This document shows positions 33,640-45,673 of a DNA stretch of 64,000 nucleotides, piece by piece. The notes under the pieces were generated by a model. It worked only from the letters and a program-made list of their open reading frames with translations, was not told where the DNA came from and did no database searches. The translations under genes and the position numbers were made by a program. Within the stretch, counting starts at the first letter, position 1; each line of letters starts with the position of its first letter. This stretch comes from Alitta virens. Its lineage: Eukaryota > Annelida > Polychaeta > Phyllodocida > Nereididae. The stretch covers positions 11,809,374 through 11,873,373 of the forward strand of contig OW028580.1 of the NCBI GenBank assembly GCA_932294295.1, read 5' to 3'.

Positions 33640-33745
33640 AGGCGGCTCAGCCGCATGCTTGGGGGCTGGCGTGCCCGGGCATTTAGTACCGTGCGGCATT
33701 TGGTACCGGACGGAATTATGCCGCACGGCATCTGGTACCGGTACG
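33640..33745. repeat. Short repeats around GTACCG / GCCGCACGGCAT
   Basis: CGTGCGGCATTTGGTACCGG and GCCGCACGGCATCTGGTACC are imperfect tandem units that also pair as a hairpin. GGCGGCTCAGCCGC upstream is a perfect palindrome. It may mark an end of Polinton A, but no matching left end was found. Confidence 0.35.
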
Positions 33746-35876
33746 CTCACAGTTGTGTAAGAAAAAAATTTGTTTGGTAGCCGTCACTCGCCACAACTCT
33801 GTCTGAAGAATAAAAGTAGAAGAATAAAAAAAAACACATGAACAGGTAAAAGATGTTTCTAAATATTTTGCATCCTGAAGAATATTATTTTCTCCCATAC
33901 ACAACCCCCTACCAATTATATATACAATAAAAGGACAAAAATGTCTCTCTAGCTAGAATGGTCACATGTTTTTCTTCAATAGTGATACAAAAAAATGTTT
34001 ACATATTATATTAGGCTAATAACAATGTTACAGAACTAACACACTGTTTTCAACTTTAGCCTTTAGCCTACCTACAGCGCAGTGTTCTGTTTTAAAAACA
34101 TTAAAAGTAACATTCACATAATAGTTTACACTCCTAGTGTTTTTATACAGCCTCGGGCTGTGCCAACAAGAAAAAAAAGTTCCAAAAAAATGTACAACAC
34201 CTAATTATGTTTAAAGGTCATGGGCAAGGTATTGGGTATTAGAAACTTGAACTCCGAATATTATGTAATTCTGACTTTTGTGTAAAGATATATTAGCATT
34301 TGTTTATGTCAATTACCGCAACGGCATTGTGGACGCGATCGCTGGAGCGTAACGAGGTCAACTCAGGCAGTGACGTCAGAGTTGCTGTTGCTGGCTACAG
34401 ACTGAATGTAGCACTGCTTGTAAAGCATAATAACTTGAAAGTGATATGATAGTATCCCTCATGATAAATATTGAGACCAGGTGAATACTTTTGTACCAGG
34501 TTATAGCCATGTTCAGGGATTATTATAACATGAATAATAAGTTGGCATATACTGAGTTTACCCACACTGAATAGAATATCAATTATTATCATTTTTATTC
34601 ATGGAATATGCATGCTTACACATGAGAAGCATTTGTTCCTTCTTCTTTTTCCATCTCATCATTTGATAACTAATTATAATATCATTTCATGATGAAAAAA
34701 AAAAATGAAGTCAAACTAGTAAACTGGTCTGTTAAACAAAAAACAAAATTCCTGCCCAAACAGAATACACAAATTCTAAAATCTTCAACCTGTGTTCTGC
34801 ACTTTGTAATACCTGAATTACTTATTAGTGCTCATCAAGCATTAGATAAAGGTGCAAAAGTTTGGAAAAGTCTCTCATATAAAATTAACAGTCAGTGTAG
34901 TATCCATATAACTTTAAATTCAGATTAAGAACATTATTACAGTCACATGATGTGGTATTTATGTAAGACATATCCATGAACTTTTAATTCAAAAATATTG
35001 TATTTTATTGACTAAACAGACACAACAAGTGTTGTAATTTGGTCATTAATTTGGATATTGCAATGATAAGAATTTTCTCTTTACTGCTTTTCCTTTTACC
35101 TCTTTTTTTTCTTCTTTGTTCCCTAACTTAAAAATAATTTTGTTAAATAATGACCTTATCACCTTTTTTGAGAAAGTTGCAATTGTGTACCTTGATAGAA
35201 CATATGCCAATTATGCTTGTGCATTTATCTATCAGAAATAAAGCTATTTTAAGAAACTTTATATGATAATCATGAACATTGCTGAGAATAATCACACAAT
35301 GCCCACCAAACTATTATCACAGATCATAATACTAATTTGATTACTAATTACAGTGAAAACTCTTTAAGTACAATGTACACTACTAATTAAAATTGGTTTG
35401 TTGTGATGAATCCTACAAGTAAGCAGAGTCTATTTTGACAGAACTCTGTCTGAGGCATAGGTTTTTCCGATTTTTTTTTTTCAATATTGTACAGATCCAT
35501 CTTACAAAGCGTCTATTAGGTTATTGGGTTGATCATCTCCCACTCTGGTCTCATGCGCAACATACTGCATTATATGCCTATCCAGAACACATGAAAATGA
35601 AGATTGTAATTAACTATATGACATAAAGGGAGATGAATGAGAGCATCAGTTACTTATGTATCATGAAAGGAAATGTCAGTCATTTTTCATTTTGCAAGCC
35701 TGATTCTATGTCACTTTGTTTGGATCATCCATCCCAGTTTGAAGCTCTTTTAGTTTACTAATGAGTGCTTAACAATTCTTGAATATAAAGTGATTCAACA
35801 TTGATTTCACTTTCTATATGTCATAATTTGTATTTCTTTCATCCACGTGATGATTATTTGTACATCACCCAGATGG

Positions 35877-36180
35877 GGTGGGGGCCTAGCTCAGTGGTAG
35901 CGTGCTGGGCTTCCAACCACTGGGTCCCGGGTTCAATTCCCGGTAGAGCCTATGTTGGATGGCTGTTTCATCCTTCGTCTCATTGCCATGGTCCCTACCT
36001 GTCCTGTGGGCAGGGGCCTAGCTCAGAGGTAGCGCTCTGGGCTTCCAACCGCTGGGTCCCGGGTTAGATTCCCAGTCGAGCCTAAGTTGGATGGCTGTTT
36101 CATCCTTCGTCTCATTGCCATGGTCTCTACCTGTCCTAATTAGCCCAACTGGTGCAGAAATACAGGACGTAAAGCCCTAA

Positions 36181-36229
<49 letters not shown>

Positions 36230-36298
36230 ACCTGTCCTAATTAGCCCAACTGGTGCAGAAATACAGGACGTAAAGCCCTAATCCACCACCACCACCAC
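35877..36298 (+). mobile_element. Outer SINE, interrupted by a second SINE
   Basis: Head 35877-36005 and tail 36226-36298 belong to one SINE. TACATCACCCAGATGG flanks the whole at 35861-35876 and 36299-36314. Box A and box B are intact (GGTTCAATTCC in box B). Confidence 0.93.
36006..36225 (+). mobile_element. Inner SINE nested in the outer SINE
   Basis: A full SINE with a long (AC)n tail is inserted in the body of the outer copy. Its duplication CCCTACCTGTCCT lies at 35993-36005 and 36226-36238. The outer copy is therefore older. Confidence 0.93.
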
Positions 36299-37528
36299 TA
36301 CATCACCCAGATGGAGTAAAAATTAATGAAGAGAGATATCAAACTGCTCAAATAATGTTTTAATGGTATAAATTATAATTAGGTAATTGTGAGTCATGTT
36401 TGTAAATATATCCCTAATTTATTGCATTGCTTACTGGCATTGATTTACAATGTAGATGATTATCTTCATATTAATCTGGGGAGTCTGCAAGCAATTAGCC
36501 AGTAAAAAAAAGACATGCCTCAGTGGTCAGGAGCTTTGAAACGGTATGAACTCTCTTTGACATAACATGATGATTATATAATCATAACCATTATGAAGAA
36601 TGGACATAATTGATATATTTCATTTAGAAACCATACTGCCATGGTTATCCATGCTGATTGCCACTCAATCACCGCAACTGTGACGTCACATGCACGGCCC
36701 TGGCGGTAGCCACTGGAACTACAGTTTTTAGATCCTGAGATACGCAAAAAGCGCGGGAGTGGGGCAAACTTCGTTTTCTGTTCGTAACATACATAATAAA
36801 GTCAGTTTTTTCTCTGCAGATCTTTTTAATGAACTAAGATCCATTCGATAAGAACATTTTCGCCAATAGTATGATTTTGATTGCCCATGACCTTTAACAA
36901 GGCGACTCATTACAGTCATTTGTTTTTTGTTGCATGGAACATAATGTACATAAAATATAAATATATGACATCATACCTTGGTGTTTATTACAGTAATTTT
37001 ATGCACACCCATAGTATGACATGGAACATAATGTACACATAAAATATAAATATATATATATCCCTAACAGTACCACTGTAATTAGAGAGAGATAGCTTGC
37101 TGTATATACACAAAAGATCATTGTGGTACATCATCAAAATCACATTTTCAAAAAACAAACAAAATATTCTTAAAACGCTAGTTGTATATGTACACAAAAG
37201 AGATCAGGTCATCCTGTACAAGCATCGCAGACATTTCCAAAAAAATGAAAAATTTGGGAGATTTGTAAAACAAACAACAATGACCACCAAAAATAACATG
37301 TAAAGCTAACGTTTAAACTGTAAAAAATTAAAAGTCAAATTAGCCAAAAGGCACTACGGCACTACGCCTCCCTAGCATTAATCAGGTATCTCGGCGATGC
37401 CACTTCTGTTAAGGGAGTGTTGATGGTCAAAAAAGTTGAAAGTCACTTCGTCATCAACATGCACCCTTGCGAAGCCCTGCCGAACATCTGGGGTGTGAAT
37501 TTCTGCCTCCACCTGTAGCACCATCGTA

Positions 37529-38624
37529 TCAGCCTCCCTGCACGTCACGGGGGAAGGAGGGGGATCTCAGGGGATTTTCCCAAGCGTGAGAGACGCGGAG
37601 GTTTCTGTGGTAGGGGAGACTTGCCCTCTTGACCGTCTTCACAGCTCCCTCCGCTAGATGGTCAGGAGTGCTGGAAAAAATATTTTGTTGAATGTTGAAA
37701 CATGAAGTAAAAATATATATTAGGCCCCAATTTTGACACTGGAAAGCTGTGGTGTTATACAAAATACAAAGTAAAAACAATTAAATGTACTTACTGCTCC
37801 AGAGACTGGATGAGCTGGACGAGATGAATGCTGTGGCTATCATACCTCATGACAAATCAGATGAAGAAGGTGAATAAACTTATAATATATATATATATAT
37901 ATATAAGGTGAATAAACTTATGATATATATATATATATATATAATATCATAAGTTTATTTAATTAACATTAATTGATAACATTAAAAAACATTACACGGC
38001 TAGGCATTTACTCATTCAGTAAACAGTTATATGCTTAATTAGATAAGTTGACAAATATATGAAATGCTGTTTATGACCTATCTATATTTTCTATAAAGAT
38101 ATATACCTAAATAGGAAGTTTCAAATAACTCGTAGACTATATATACTAACAATAATGCAGATTTCCGATTAATTATAACTTAAACATCTCGCTTGAAGCA
38201 GACATGCTTTTAATGACAGCTACCTCTTATATAAAAACTCATGCAACTAATTACTTAGCAAAAATGACGCTTTAATAACAATGCCTTTTGACGCTATACA
38301 GGTATATAATTACCTTATCTTAACCAAATTGCATAGGGGATGCATGCTGCTGTATATTAAAGAACAGCGCAGGTGCTGACCATTAAATTACAATATGCTC
38401 AGAGGTTGGTGAGGGACTTTGTTAATTTAATTTTTAATTTTACAACATAATACTAGTCTTACCAATATTACTTTACATATTCCAGACTTTTCAAACATTC
38501 AGCATTTAAATATAAGAAAAAGTGTGATTAAAATTATATTTTCCTTACCTAATCTCTTCAATGGTGTCTAGATTCAGATATCTGACATCTTCAACCTCAT
38601 CGTCGCTGCAAATCCTGGCGCTTC
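37529..38624 (-). CDS. C-terminal three exons of an unidentified gene
   Basis: Exons 38624-38549, 37845-37795 and 37670-37529 (TGA at 37531) have GT-AG borders and phases that match (2, then 2). They encode an acidic start SDDEVEDVRYLNLDTIEEIR, a helix YDSHSIHLVQLIQSLE, and a basic, proline-containing end KTVKRASLPYHRNLRVSH. I do not recognise the family. The consistent phases make a real gene end plausible, but the middle exon is short and its acceptor weak. Upstream exons were not found. Confidence 0.4.
37868..37965. repeat. Duplicated AAGGTGAATAAACTTAT plus (AT)n, ending in an inverted copy
   Basis: GGTGAATAAACTTATAATAT and GGTGAATAAACTTATGATAT, each followed by an AT run, are then followed by ATATCATAAGTTTATTT, the complement. 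Together these form a strong hairpin. Confidence 0.6.
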
Positions 38625-39880
38625 CTGATGACAGGCCAACACACACAAAAAGATAAAATGCTCAGCATAACGGTAATCATCGTGGTAATTCCTTAATTAT
38701 ATGTGATAGTAGATAGTATTATTACGTTTCTGTGGTAGCTGTAGTAGAAGGTGATATGGTACCTCTCAGACAGCTACATATTTATACAGAGATCATATTT
38801 GATGTATCAGTGTCATCAAAATGTATTACTTGCAAATATTGGCTTTTTTTTACAGTTATGTCCATTATTAACCCTCACACATACCTTGTTATATTGAACC
38901 ATATTATGTAACACCAGAGGTGTTCGGGTTAAGTGTGTCAAGACTCCAGATGTATCTTAAAACAACAAGAGTTGCATAACTGTTTTTTTCATGAATAGTT
39001 CTTAAACTCGAGTTATTTTAAAAATAGCCATCAGTTATTTTAAAAATAGCCATCATTTTCACCTCATACCAAAGTTTCTTAATACAGTTTTCTGTACATA
39101 TTCTGTAGTCATTACCTATGTAGTATTTGCAGTGAATGTTTTGACACATGTATCAACTCATGATATTGAGATTGTCAATAAAAATTATATATATATATAT
39201 ACAAATTACCTAGGAACTTTTTATGACATTCTACAGTATTAGGCAGATTTATCACTGGTATATTTTGTTAAAAATAACTTAGACAGAAATATATATAGGA
39301 AATTCTCTTTAATATCATAACCAGTTTAAAGTGTCAATAATACAGATCAATCAATATCAATAATCAAAAGTGGTTTCACACAGTTTAAACGATTAGTCAG
39401 ATACTTAATAACGGAGAAAATCAATTTATCTAAGAATATATAAGTCAATCCTATTTACAGTCAATAAAGTTCATGATTAACGTCTCAGTGTGACAAGGCA
39501 GGTTACGCGTCTGTGCTCGACGTTCAGTAGACACGTCAAAGGCAGAAGAACCTCCTCAGTCATGCGTCTTCTCTGTCCAGCCAATTGACCATTATGAAAT
39601 TGGTCCTCAGATGCTCCATCTCTTCCCTATAGTGTTCTTTTGAGCTTGATAAGAGCTACTGATTGACCAAGATTGACAAAGTCCTCAATCATGTACTCCC
39701 CCCCCCCTCATCTTGTCGTGTTGTATATATCATGTCATAGTTCTGATGACACAAATAATGATAATAATAGTAATTTATTTTGTATACCGTAAAACCCATG
39801 AAATATGCTATAAAACAGTTTACAATAAATAATTAATATAATGACATGATAAAAAGTTATGCAATAATTAAAAAAGTAAA
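38625..39880. other. AT-rich, no gene supported
   Basis: No frame longer than 60 codons and no recognisable repeat family apart from short AT runs (about 39186-39202). Confidence 0.4.
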
Positions 39881-39881
39881 T

Positions 39882-40230
39882 TTACGTAAAATGTTGTTTA
39901 AAAAGGTAAGTCTTTAACTTTCGTTTAAAAATGTCTACAGAGCAACTTTTCCTGGGATCGACTGGGCGGGAGTTCCACAACTTTGGTCCTGCACATGGAA
40001 GAGATTTTTCATTAATATTGGAACTCAGAAAAAAATACATTTTTAAAATTTCACTGTCTGATGATCTCAAATTATGAGCTGGTTTATAGTCTTCGAGCAG
40101 GTCAATAATATATGTTGGACAAATGCCATTCTTTGCCTTATATATAATCAATATCACCTTGAATTTTATGCGTTGATACACAGGGAGCCAATGAAGATCA
40201 TAGAGAACATGAGTTATGTGGTCGTTTGTA
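39882..40230 (-). pseudogene. LINE reverse transcriptase C-terminal end
   Basis: The minus frame carries HWLPVYQRIKFKVILIIYKA and then ICPTYIIDLLEDY, PAHNLRSSDSE, GPKLWNSRPVD, and FKRKLKTYLFKQHF. This is the conserved C-terminus found after the RT in Jockey/CR1/L2-group LINEs. It is 5'-truncated. The sequence after its stop is A/T-rich, as in LINE 3' ends. Confidence 0.85.
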
Positions 40231-40245
40231 GGTTCTCGTCAGCAT

Positions 40246-40587
40246 TCAGTAGAATGGACATAGTAGCTTGTAGTTTTGAGACAGGTCAATCGGTTGACTT
40301 TCGGCAATCTCTGCGATGAGCTTACGCATGACCAGCGACTTGATGCATTCCCTACATAACTTCATTTCCTCGTTTCTAAAACAGCATTTGAAACTGCGTC
40401 TAGAAGGTTGCTGAAAGCAGATATGACAGGGGTTCTCGTCAGCATTCAGTAGAGTTGTAGGCATTTTCAAATATATGTGATCGTATGTCTGTAGCTTGAT
40501 AAAGAGTAACTGTTTACATAAAAGACTCAACATTGCAGCATCCTTCAGGCTAAATTCACACCTTCCTACATTATACCACCAATCCAA
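40246..40587 (-). CDS. Cys-rich zinc-binding-type frame, unknown
   Basis: It has the cysteine spacing CHICFQQPSRRSFKCCFRNE followed by MKLCRECIKSL: pairs C-x2-C, C-C and C-x2-C, a treble-clef or half-RING look. The word GTTCTCGTCAGCATTCAGTA occurs in it (40436) and again at 40223, where the LINE fragment begins. The frame may belong to a Polinton or a broken host gene. No relative was recognised. Confidence 0.35.
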   Translation of the reverse strand: MDWWYNVGRCEFSLKDAAMLSLLCKQLLFIKLQTYDHIYLKMPTTLLNADENPCHICFQQPSRRSFKCCFRNEEMKLCRECIKSLVMRKLIAEIAESQPIDLSQNYKLLCPFY

Positions 40588-40589
40588 CA

Positions 40590-41128
40590 GAGTCTGCTGG
40601 AAAAACCCCTCCCCCCTTAAATTTAAGTTACCCTTTTCAGCAAGTCTCAGTAGTCATTCCGATCACTGACTTTGTCAAATCAATATAAATCATCATTTCA
40701 AGCTAGTTTTAAAAAGCATGGAAATTACTGTGGAGGTTTTTCAGCATATTGAGGAAAATCATCTGTTAGGACTTAAAAACGCTATAGTAAAGTCGCAGTT
40801 TAAAGTCAACCCTACAAGAGAGACGCTCTTATCACACTGCAAAAAAATCACAGAGAGACATAGATCCTTATCATGATTGAGGAAACGTTAAAAAAATATT
40901 TTCTATGACTTGATGTCATTGCAAGATGGGAGCCTAAATGCAACGAAACCTACTTTATTAGGATCTGCATCAAGGGTCATTTTGTCAAGAGTATCTAACC
41001 AGCATAACCTCGTCCAGACTAGTTGAAAATACTTAAGCAGCGAGGTGTAACCTAAGTTAGTATGTTTTATGCATCTATACATACATAATATCTAGATACC
41101 AACTTTCCGTGCTAATGTACAGACTTAG

Positions 41129-41218
<90 letters not shown>

Positions 41219-41920
41219 TTTACTTGTAGATTCACACAGGAGACAGTAGGCTTAGCTTTATATATATGTATATATTGTAATATTAGACCCATTCAGATCT
41301 ATATAAATATTTAAAACTAGAAGGTGTTTGTTTGTCTTACAAGTCTAGAGCAACGAGTTCACGATTTTGGGTCATTTCAGCAGACTTACATTAAATGTTA
41401 AAGACTTATTTTGACTCCCTGTACATGAGCCAGCTTAAAATATGAAGAAACCTCAAAGGTATCATGAGGTAGTGTCCAAATGATCAAGACTTGATATGTC
41501 TACCTATATTGATGAAATTAGTTGTGTTTTAGAGTGTTATCTCATTTTAACAACTATTTCCAAAAAGTATCACTAATTATCGAAAGTCAGGCATCAAGAA
41601 TGTCTTTTATTTTTCGATAAATACAGAAAGTTTGTTTGATTATAAACTAGATACGGTCAACAATTTTACTTCAAGACTGCATACTTTCAGAGCCAATTTT
41701 TACTCTAGTGTTCGGCCATGCTATAGATAGTATTTTGTTCAACACAGACATATATCTGCATTTATATTGAAATTAAACTGGAATGTTATTGTAACTTACT
41801 TTAGCGGCTCAATTGATAAAATTATCGGACGCTTCATGTATTTCAGAATTTTTTACTGCTAGGAGCACTGAAATCACCTGGTGTTGTGGAGCGTGCCCTT
41901 TACTTTACCCTAGATATAGA
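40590..41920. other. AT-rich stretch with a long (AT)n run
   Basis: (AT)n fills about 41131-41214. The rest has no frame worth naming. Confidence 0.5.
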
Positions 41921-42113
41921 AAGGGCGGGGGCCTAGCTCAGACGTAGCGCTCTGGGCTTCCAACCGCTTGGTCCCGGGTTCAATTCCCGGTGGAGCCTAA
42001 GTTGGATGGCTGTTTCATCCTCCGTCTCATTGCCATGGTCTCTGCCTGTCTTAATTAGCCCAACTGGTGCAGAAATACAGGATGTAAAGCCCTAATCACA
42101 CACACACAGACAC
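41921..42113 (+). mobile_element. tRNA-derived SINE, full length
   Basis: Same family; the duplication ACCCTAGATATAGA lies at 41907-41920 and 42114-42127. Head, body and (AC)n tail are complete. Confidence 0.93.
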
Positions 42114-43026
42114 ACCCTAGATATAGATTATGTAATTTTAGTGTAGACTCATGAAGCTTAATTATATACATATGTATATATATTTTCAATAAAAAAAAAT
42201 TAATTACAATAAATTTAGTGTTTGCCATAAACGGTAAGTACCTGTTTACGAAAACATTTCAAGAAATTTTAAGAGCATGACGAGGTTAGAGCTATGAACG
42301 GCCAATGTTTAAAGTCTCTATATTTGCTTCATTAAAAGATCGCTGAGAGACGAGAGTTGTTATACGATTGGAGGTAATTTGAATGAATGAAATGACTCAT
42401 TGACTGTATTTTGGTAAATTGTCAAATTCCGTATGATGTGTTAAACTTTATGAGTATGGCGGTCATCTTTTATACCGCCTTTTTCGTCCTACAGTAGTCC
42501 GTAGGGATTTCAGTTTTTATAACTATCTTTACAGACCCTTTAATCTGAGGTACAAGAGATGCATTAGTTTCAGCATGAAGTGGAACAGTTGAGGTAATTT
42601 GAATAAGACGGCTAAATTGTTTTTATTTTGATGTGCTTTACCTCTATATTGAACTGTTCATAACTGAGGTGTGTTTTTCTTTATGAAGTCTCCTCATAGC
42701 TTCCATCTGCCAAATCAGGCCATTGCGGCAATGATCTTTTTACCCTTGATGATATACTATATTCTTTTCTAAATTAAAAGATACAGACTTTCCAGGTTTA
42801 ATAGTCTCTGAATTAAAATAGATAGGTCTGGATAGTTTAGACATGACAAAGACAAATGTTCAGGTTGAAATGTTTATTTTTTAGACAGTAGATACATCAA
42901 ATGAAACATTGATTATAAATCGCTTAACAGATCAATAAGTTGATCAAATTCATATTGCTTCATGTAGAGCCCTCTCTTGGTGAAAACCTTCTCAGTTTGG
43001 TAGGAGGAGTCCATCTCAGCCAAATA

Positions 43027-43278
43027 TCAATACATCCTCTGGTAATTGATAGTCTTATGTCTTCGTTGAGATAAAAAAATCTCTGATGCCAAAGTTTGTG
43101 AAACTTGAGGTATCAACTGTAGTAGACTCCTGACAACCCCGAGCGATAGAATGCATTTTTGTGTGGGATAGGTACCATCCAATACTCTAAGGTTTAGTCT
43201 TCTCTCCCCTTGACATTCTGTTAAGGATACCTGGCTGGTCTGTCCATGTTTGAAGACGGTTAAGGTTGTAGCGGCCAT
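43027..43278 (-). CDS. Polinton B PC4-like small protein
   Basis: ATG at 43278, 83 residues, intact. It reads SLTECQGERRLNLRVLDGTY followed by PTQKCILSLGVVRSLLQL, matching the PC4 order of strand, turn, PTxKxxxSL and a helix. The normally conserved GI after the lysine is CI. It is the last gene seen in Polinton B and has no intron, unlike the one at 31437. Confidence 0.45.
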   Translation of the reverse strand: MAATTLTVFKHGQTSQVSLTECQGERRLNLRVLDGTYPTQKCILSLGVVRSLLQLIPQVSQTLASEIFLSQRRHKTINYQRMY

Positions 43279-43580
43279 GGTGTTAAATTCTGAATAGTTA
43301 GAACTGGTTCTGACCTTCTTATATACACGGTCTCCAGACTAAAAGAGTCTGTTGATTGGTAGTTATTTATAGATATGTTACATAATAGTAGTTATTAATA
43401 TCTTGAGGAATTAGCCATTGGTAGTTATTTATAGCTATGTTACATAATATCAGTTAGCCTTCAGGGCTCAAGATTGTTGATTGGTAGTTATTTATAGATA
43501 TAATACATAATATCAGTTATGAATGTCTTAGTGGGTTAGCCATATGGGTCTCTTAAGTTGTATGCCTGGGGGTGTTAGAG

Positions 43581-43871
43581 TCATGAGGGACAAAGGAGTA
43601 TCATAGCTTCTGTCCAACCTTCAGGTTTTCTTATTGTACCATTAATGGCTGATCTAAGTAAATCGATAATGTTTGATCCGTCAATAAATTTATTTCCCCC
43701 CTGACTTGGTGATGATATTGTTATATTACAGGGTGTATTTAAAAGTGCAAGATGTTTGTCTTCAGACATGTTCTTCCAGGAGTCAGGGGTATTAGCAGTT
43801 ACTGCTAAAGACGTGTCTACTGTGTCTGGCCTCAGCATGACAAATGATTTCGTTGTAATTAGATAAGTCAA
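43581..43871 (-). CDS. Polinton B frame after the capsid gene
   Basis: It overlaps the capsid stop and has a Ser/Asn-rich, otherwise unremarkable sequence, with FIDGSNIIDLLRSAINGTIR near the C-terminus, a possible amphipathic helix. The function is unknown; it is on the late strand of Polinton B. Confidence 0.4.
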   Translation of the reverse strand: MTYLITTKSFVMLRPDTVDTSLAVTANTPDSWKNMSEDKHLALLNTPCNITISSPSQGGNKFIDGSNIIDLLRSAINGTIRKPEGWTEAMILLCPS

Positions 43872-45111
43872 TTGACGGTGATGTTTCGAGTGCTTGTTAT
43901 TTCCATAACCGCTGGGGTTTCGGCATGAATCATCAATACTACAGGTTCATCCAAAGCTTTCTTGAAATTCAGAGACAGACAGACATGTCCAGAAGATGTA
44001 CCATAAGCAGGTTTTATATTAAAAGCATACATACAGTAACTGTGGGCGTAGTCGTACAATGTAATATTGTTACCGAAATCATTACCCAGCTCTCTAAACA
44101 TCTCATAGAGACTGAGATAGCTGGCAGCAACTCCGTTCCCCTGCTCGTGATCAAAAGTAGGCGTAAAGGTATTGATAGTGTCATTATTTACGGTGAGCGT
44201 TATTCTTTGCAAATCATATGGTTTGAAGTTGAAGGGGTTGAGTTTAAAATCTCCATTGTATGCTTTTGCCAGTACCAGAGGGACAAGAATTCTTTAGGGT
44301 AGGCTGTTGGGGAAAATGTTATCAAGGGTCCCTGAGGTAAACCCTGTGTTTATATTTTCTACTCTAATTTCCCTTTGAGTGTAGCATTAAGGTGCTGGCC
44401 TAGTTTCTAATGACTTGCTGATGGCGAACTGTGTGCGAGGATCAAGTTGATTCATGTGAGCTTTAAACAGTATCCCTTCCAGATGAATTTTATAAGTCCC
44501 TGTAGGTTAATGGTTAATGAGTGCAAATTCATTAGAGGTTCTATTGAGTTTTATATTTAATCTTGTATTGTTCAGATACCTTTTTTGCATACTCATAAAG
44601 GGGCCCTGAAATTCTACAATGCTGGACTTTTGAAAGAGATCTTTCTTCATCTGCGTGCCTTTATTAAGATCAATCAAGTCTATCTGATCCCAGTCATCCT
44701 TTACATAACCTTGAGCCCTTAATTGAGAATTTTTAGCATCCTTACCATATGTCAGTAAAGTGCTAAACATAGCTTTATAGGGATAGTTGTTAGATGAACT
44801 ATTTCTTTACCCTCCAATGAAACAGAGATTTTCTCAAATAGAGAGTGTAAGCTGTTGTTTACAGGTACTATTTTCTTATTTGCAGCCATACCTGTATTGT
44901 CCTGTTTAACAATCTTCATTTTTACATATAGCTGGCTATTATAGAGATCCAGAAAGTGCTTTTGTTCTTTGATACTGAATAGGATAAGACTATCTTCTGT
45001 CAGCTGGTTGACAGGCTTGTAATCCAAATAATACTGTCTTTCGACATTTTGCTGAAGTGCTGGTGGTGAGAAAATGTCAAGTTGTGGGAGGTTAGTGGTT
45101 TTAACATCCAT
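43868..45111 (-). pseudogene. Polinton B major capsid protein, nearly complete but broken
   Basis: The order runs down the minus strand. 45111-44752 has QLDIFSPPALQQNVERQYYL and NNSLHSLFEKISVSLEGKEI. 44770-44507 has LLTYGKDAKNSQLRAQGYVK and MQKRYLNNTRLNIKLNRTSN. The region 44500-44213 has an NPFNFKPYDLQ-type block. 44212-43868 has ITLYDYAHSYCMYAFNIKP and ETPAVMEITSTRNI. These are the blocks of both jelly rolls of the Polinton hexon-like capsid. A frame change near 44760 and stops between 44213 and 44506 inactivate it. It differs clearly from the Polinton A capsid, so the two are separate lineages. Confidence 0.85.
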
Positions 45112-45673
45112 TATTTCTTGCGATGTTGACTGTTTGGTTTCTTTTTAATGTATGGGCGTTTTTTACCTTCGGCCATCTCAAGTTTTTGCTCTGTAGAGGC
45201 ATTTAACATGTAAATGTGGATACTATCTATAAAGTTCTGAGCGACCGTTACATAGTAACGGCCCACATTCTCTCCTTTATTGGGTACATATCTTAGTATA
45301 TTTAACTGCTTTTGACCAGCAATGGTAGAGTTGCAGATGTTACTGCATACATATATATGGGGCGCTTCTGTAGATCTGTATTGACAGAGCACTACTTTCC
45401 AGCCAGTCTCTAGTCTTAATGGTCTGTTAAGTCTGACTTTGAAATTGACAGGTGTATTTTGAAATATTTCTGAGCTATGAAAAAGTGTGCTTTATGTGTG
45501 TTGACTATAATATAGAAGTCACTCATATTTTCTAATTTCTGAAGCTTTAAGACAGGAGTCGCATTCTTGCTGTACCCTAACCAACAAACTAGTGCCTCTC
45601 TCACACCTTGTCTAATGCGGTATCTGAGAATTTTCTCGATCTTATATAGGTCGTCATCGGCGATCAAACTCAT
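45111..45673 (-). pseudogene. Polinton B integrase chromodomain plus minor capsid (penton-like) remnant
   Basis: 45673-45540 encodes DDLYKIEKILRYRIRQGVRE and LVCWLGYSKNATPV, a chromodomain of the kind at the end of Polinton integrases. MSDFYIIVNTHKAHF follows in the same frame, like the start of the penton-type minor capsid. The next frame (45392-45111) has APHIYVCSNICNSTI and VGRYYVTVAQNFIDSIHIYM, like its C-terminal half. The middle of the minor capsid is deleted. The stop of this frame overlaps the ATG of the capsid gene. Confidence 0.65.

Larger units (their letters stand above)
34211..36897. mobile_element. TTAA-type DNA element with 17-bp inverted ends
   Basis: TTAAAGGTCATGGGCAA at 34211-34227 and its exact complement at 36881-36897 face each other 2.7 kb apart, with TTAA at the outer borders as left by piggyBac/Kolobok-type elements. 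Both subterminal regions carry a CRE-like TGACGTCA (34371 and 36681). No transposase is seen; the interior is AT-rich and hosts two SINEs. The inward sequences past the 17 bp do not match, so these could be two solo ends. Confidence 0.5.
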
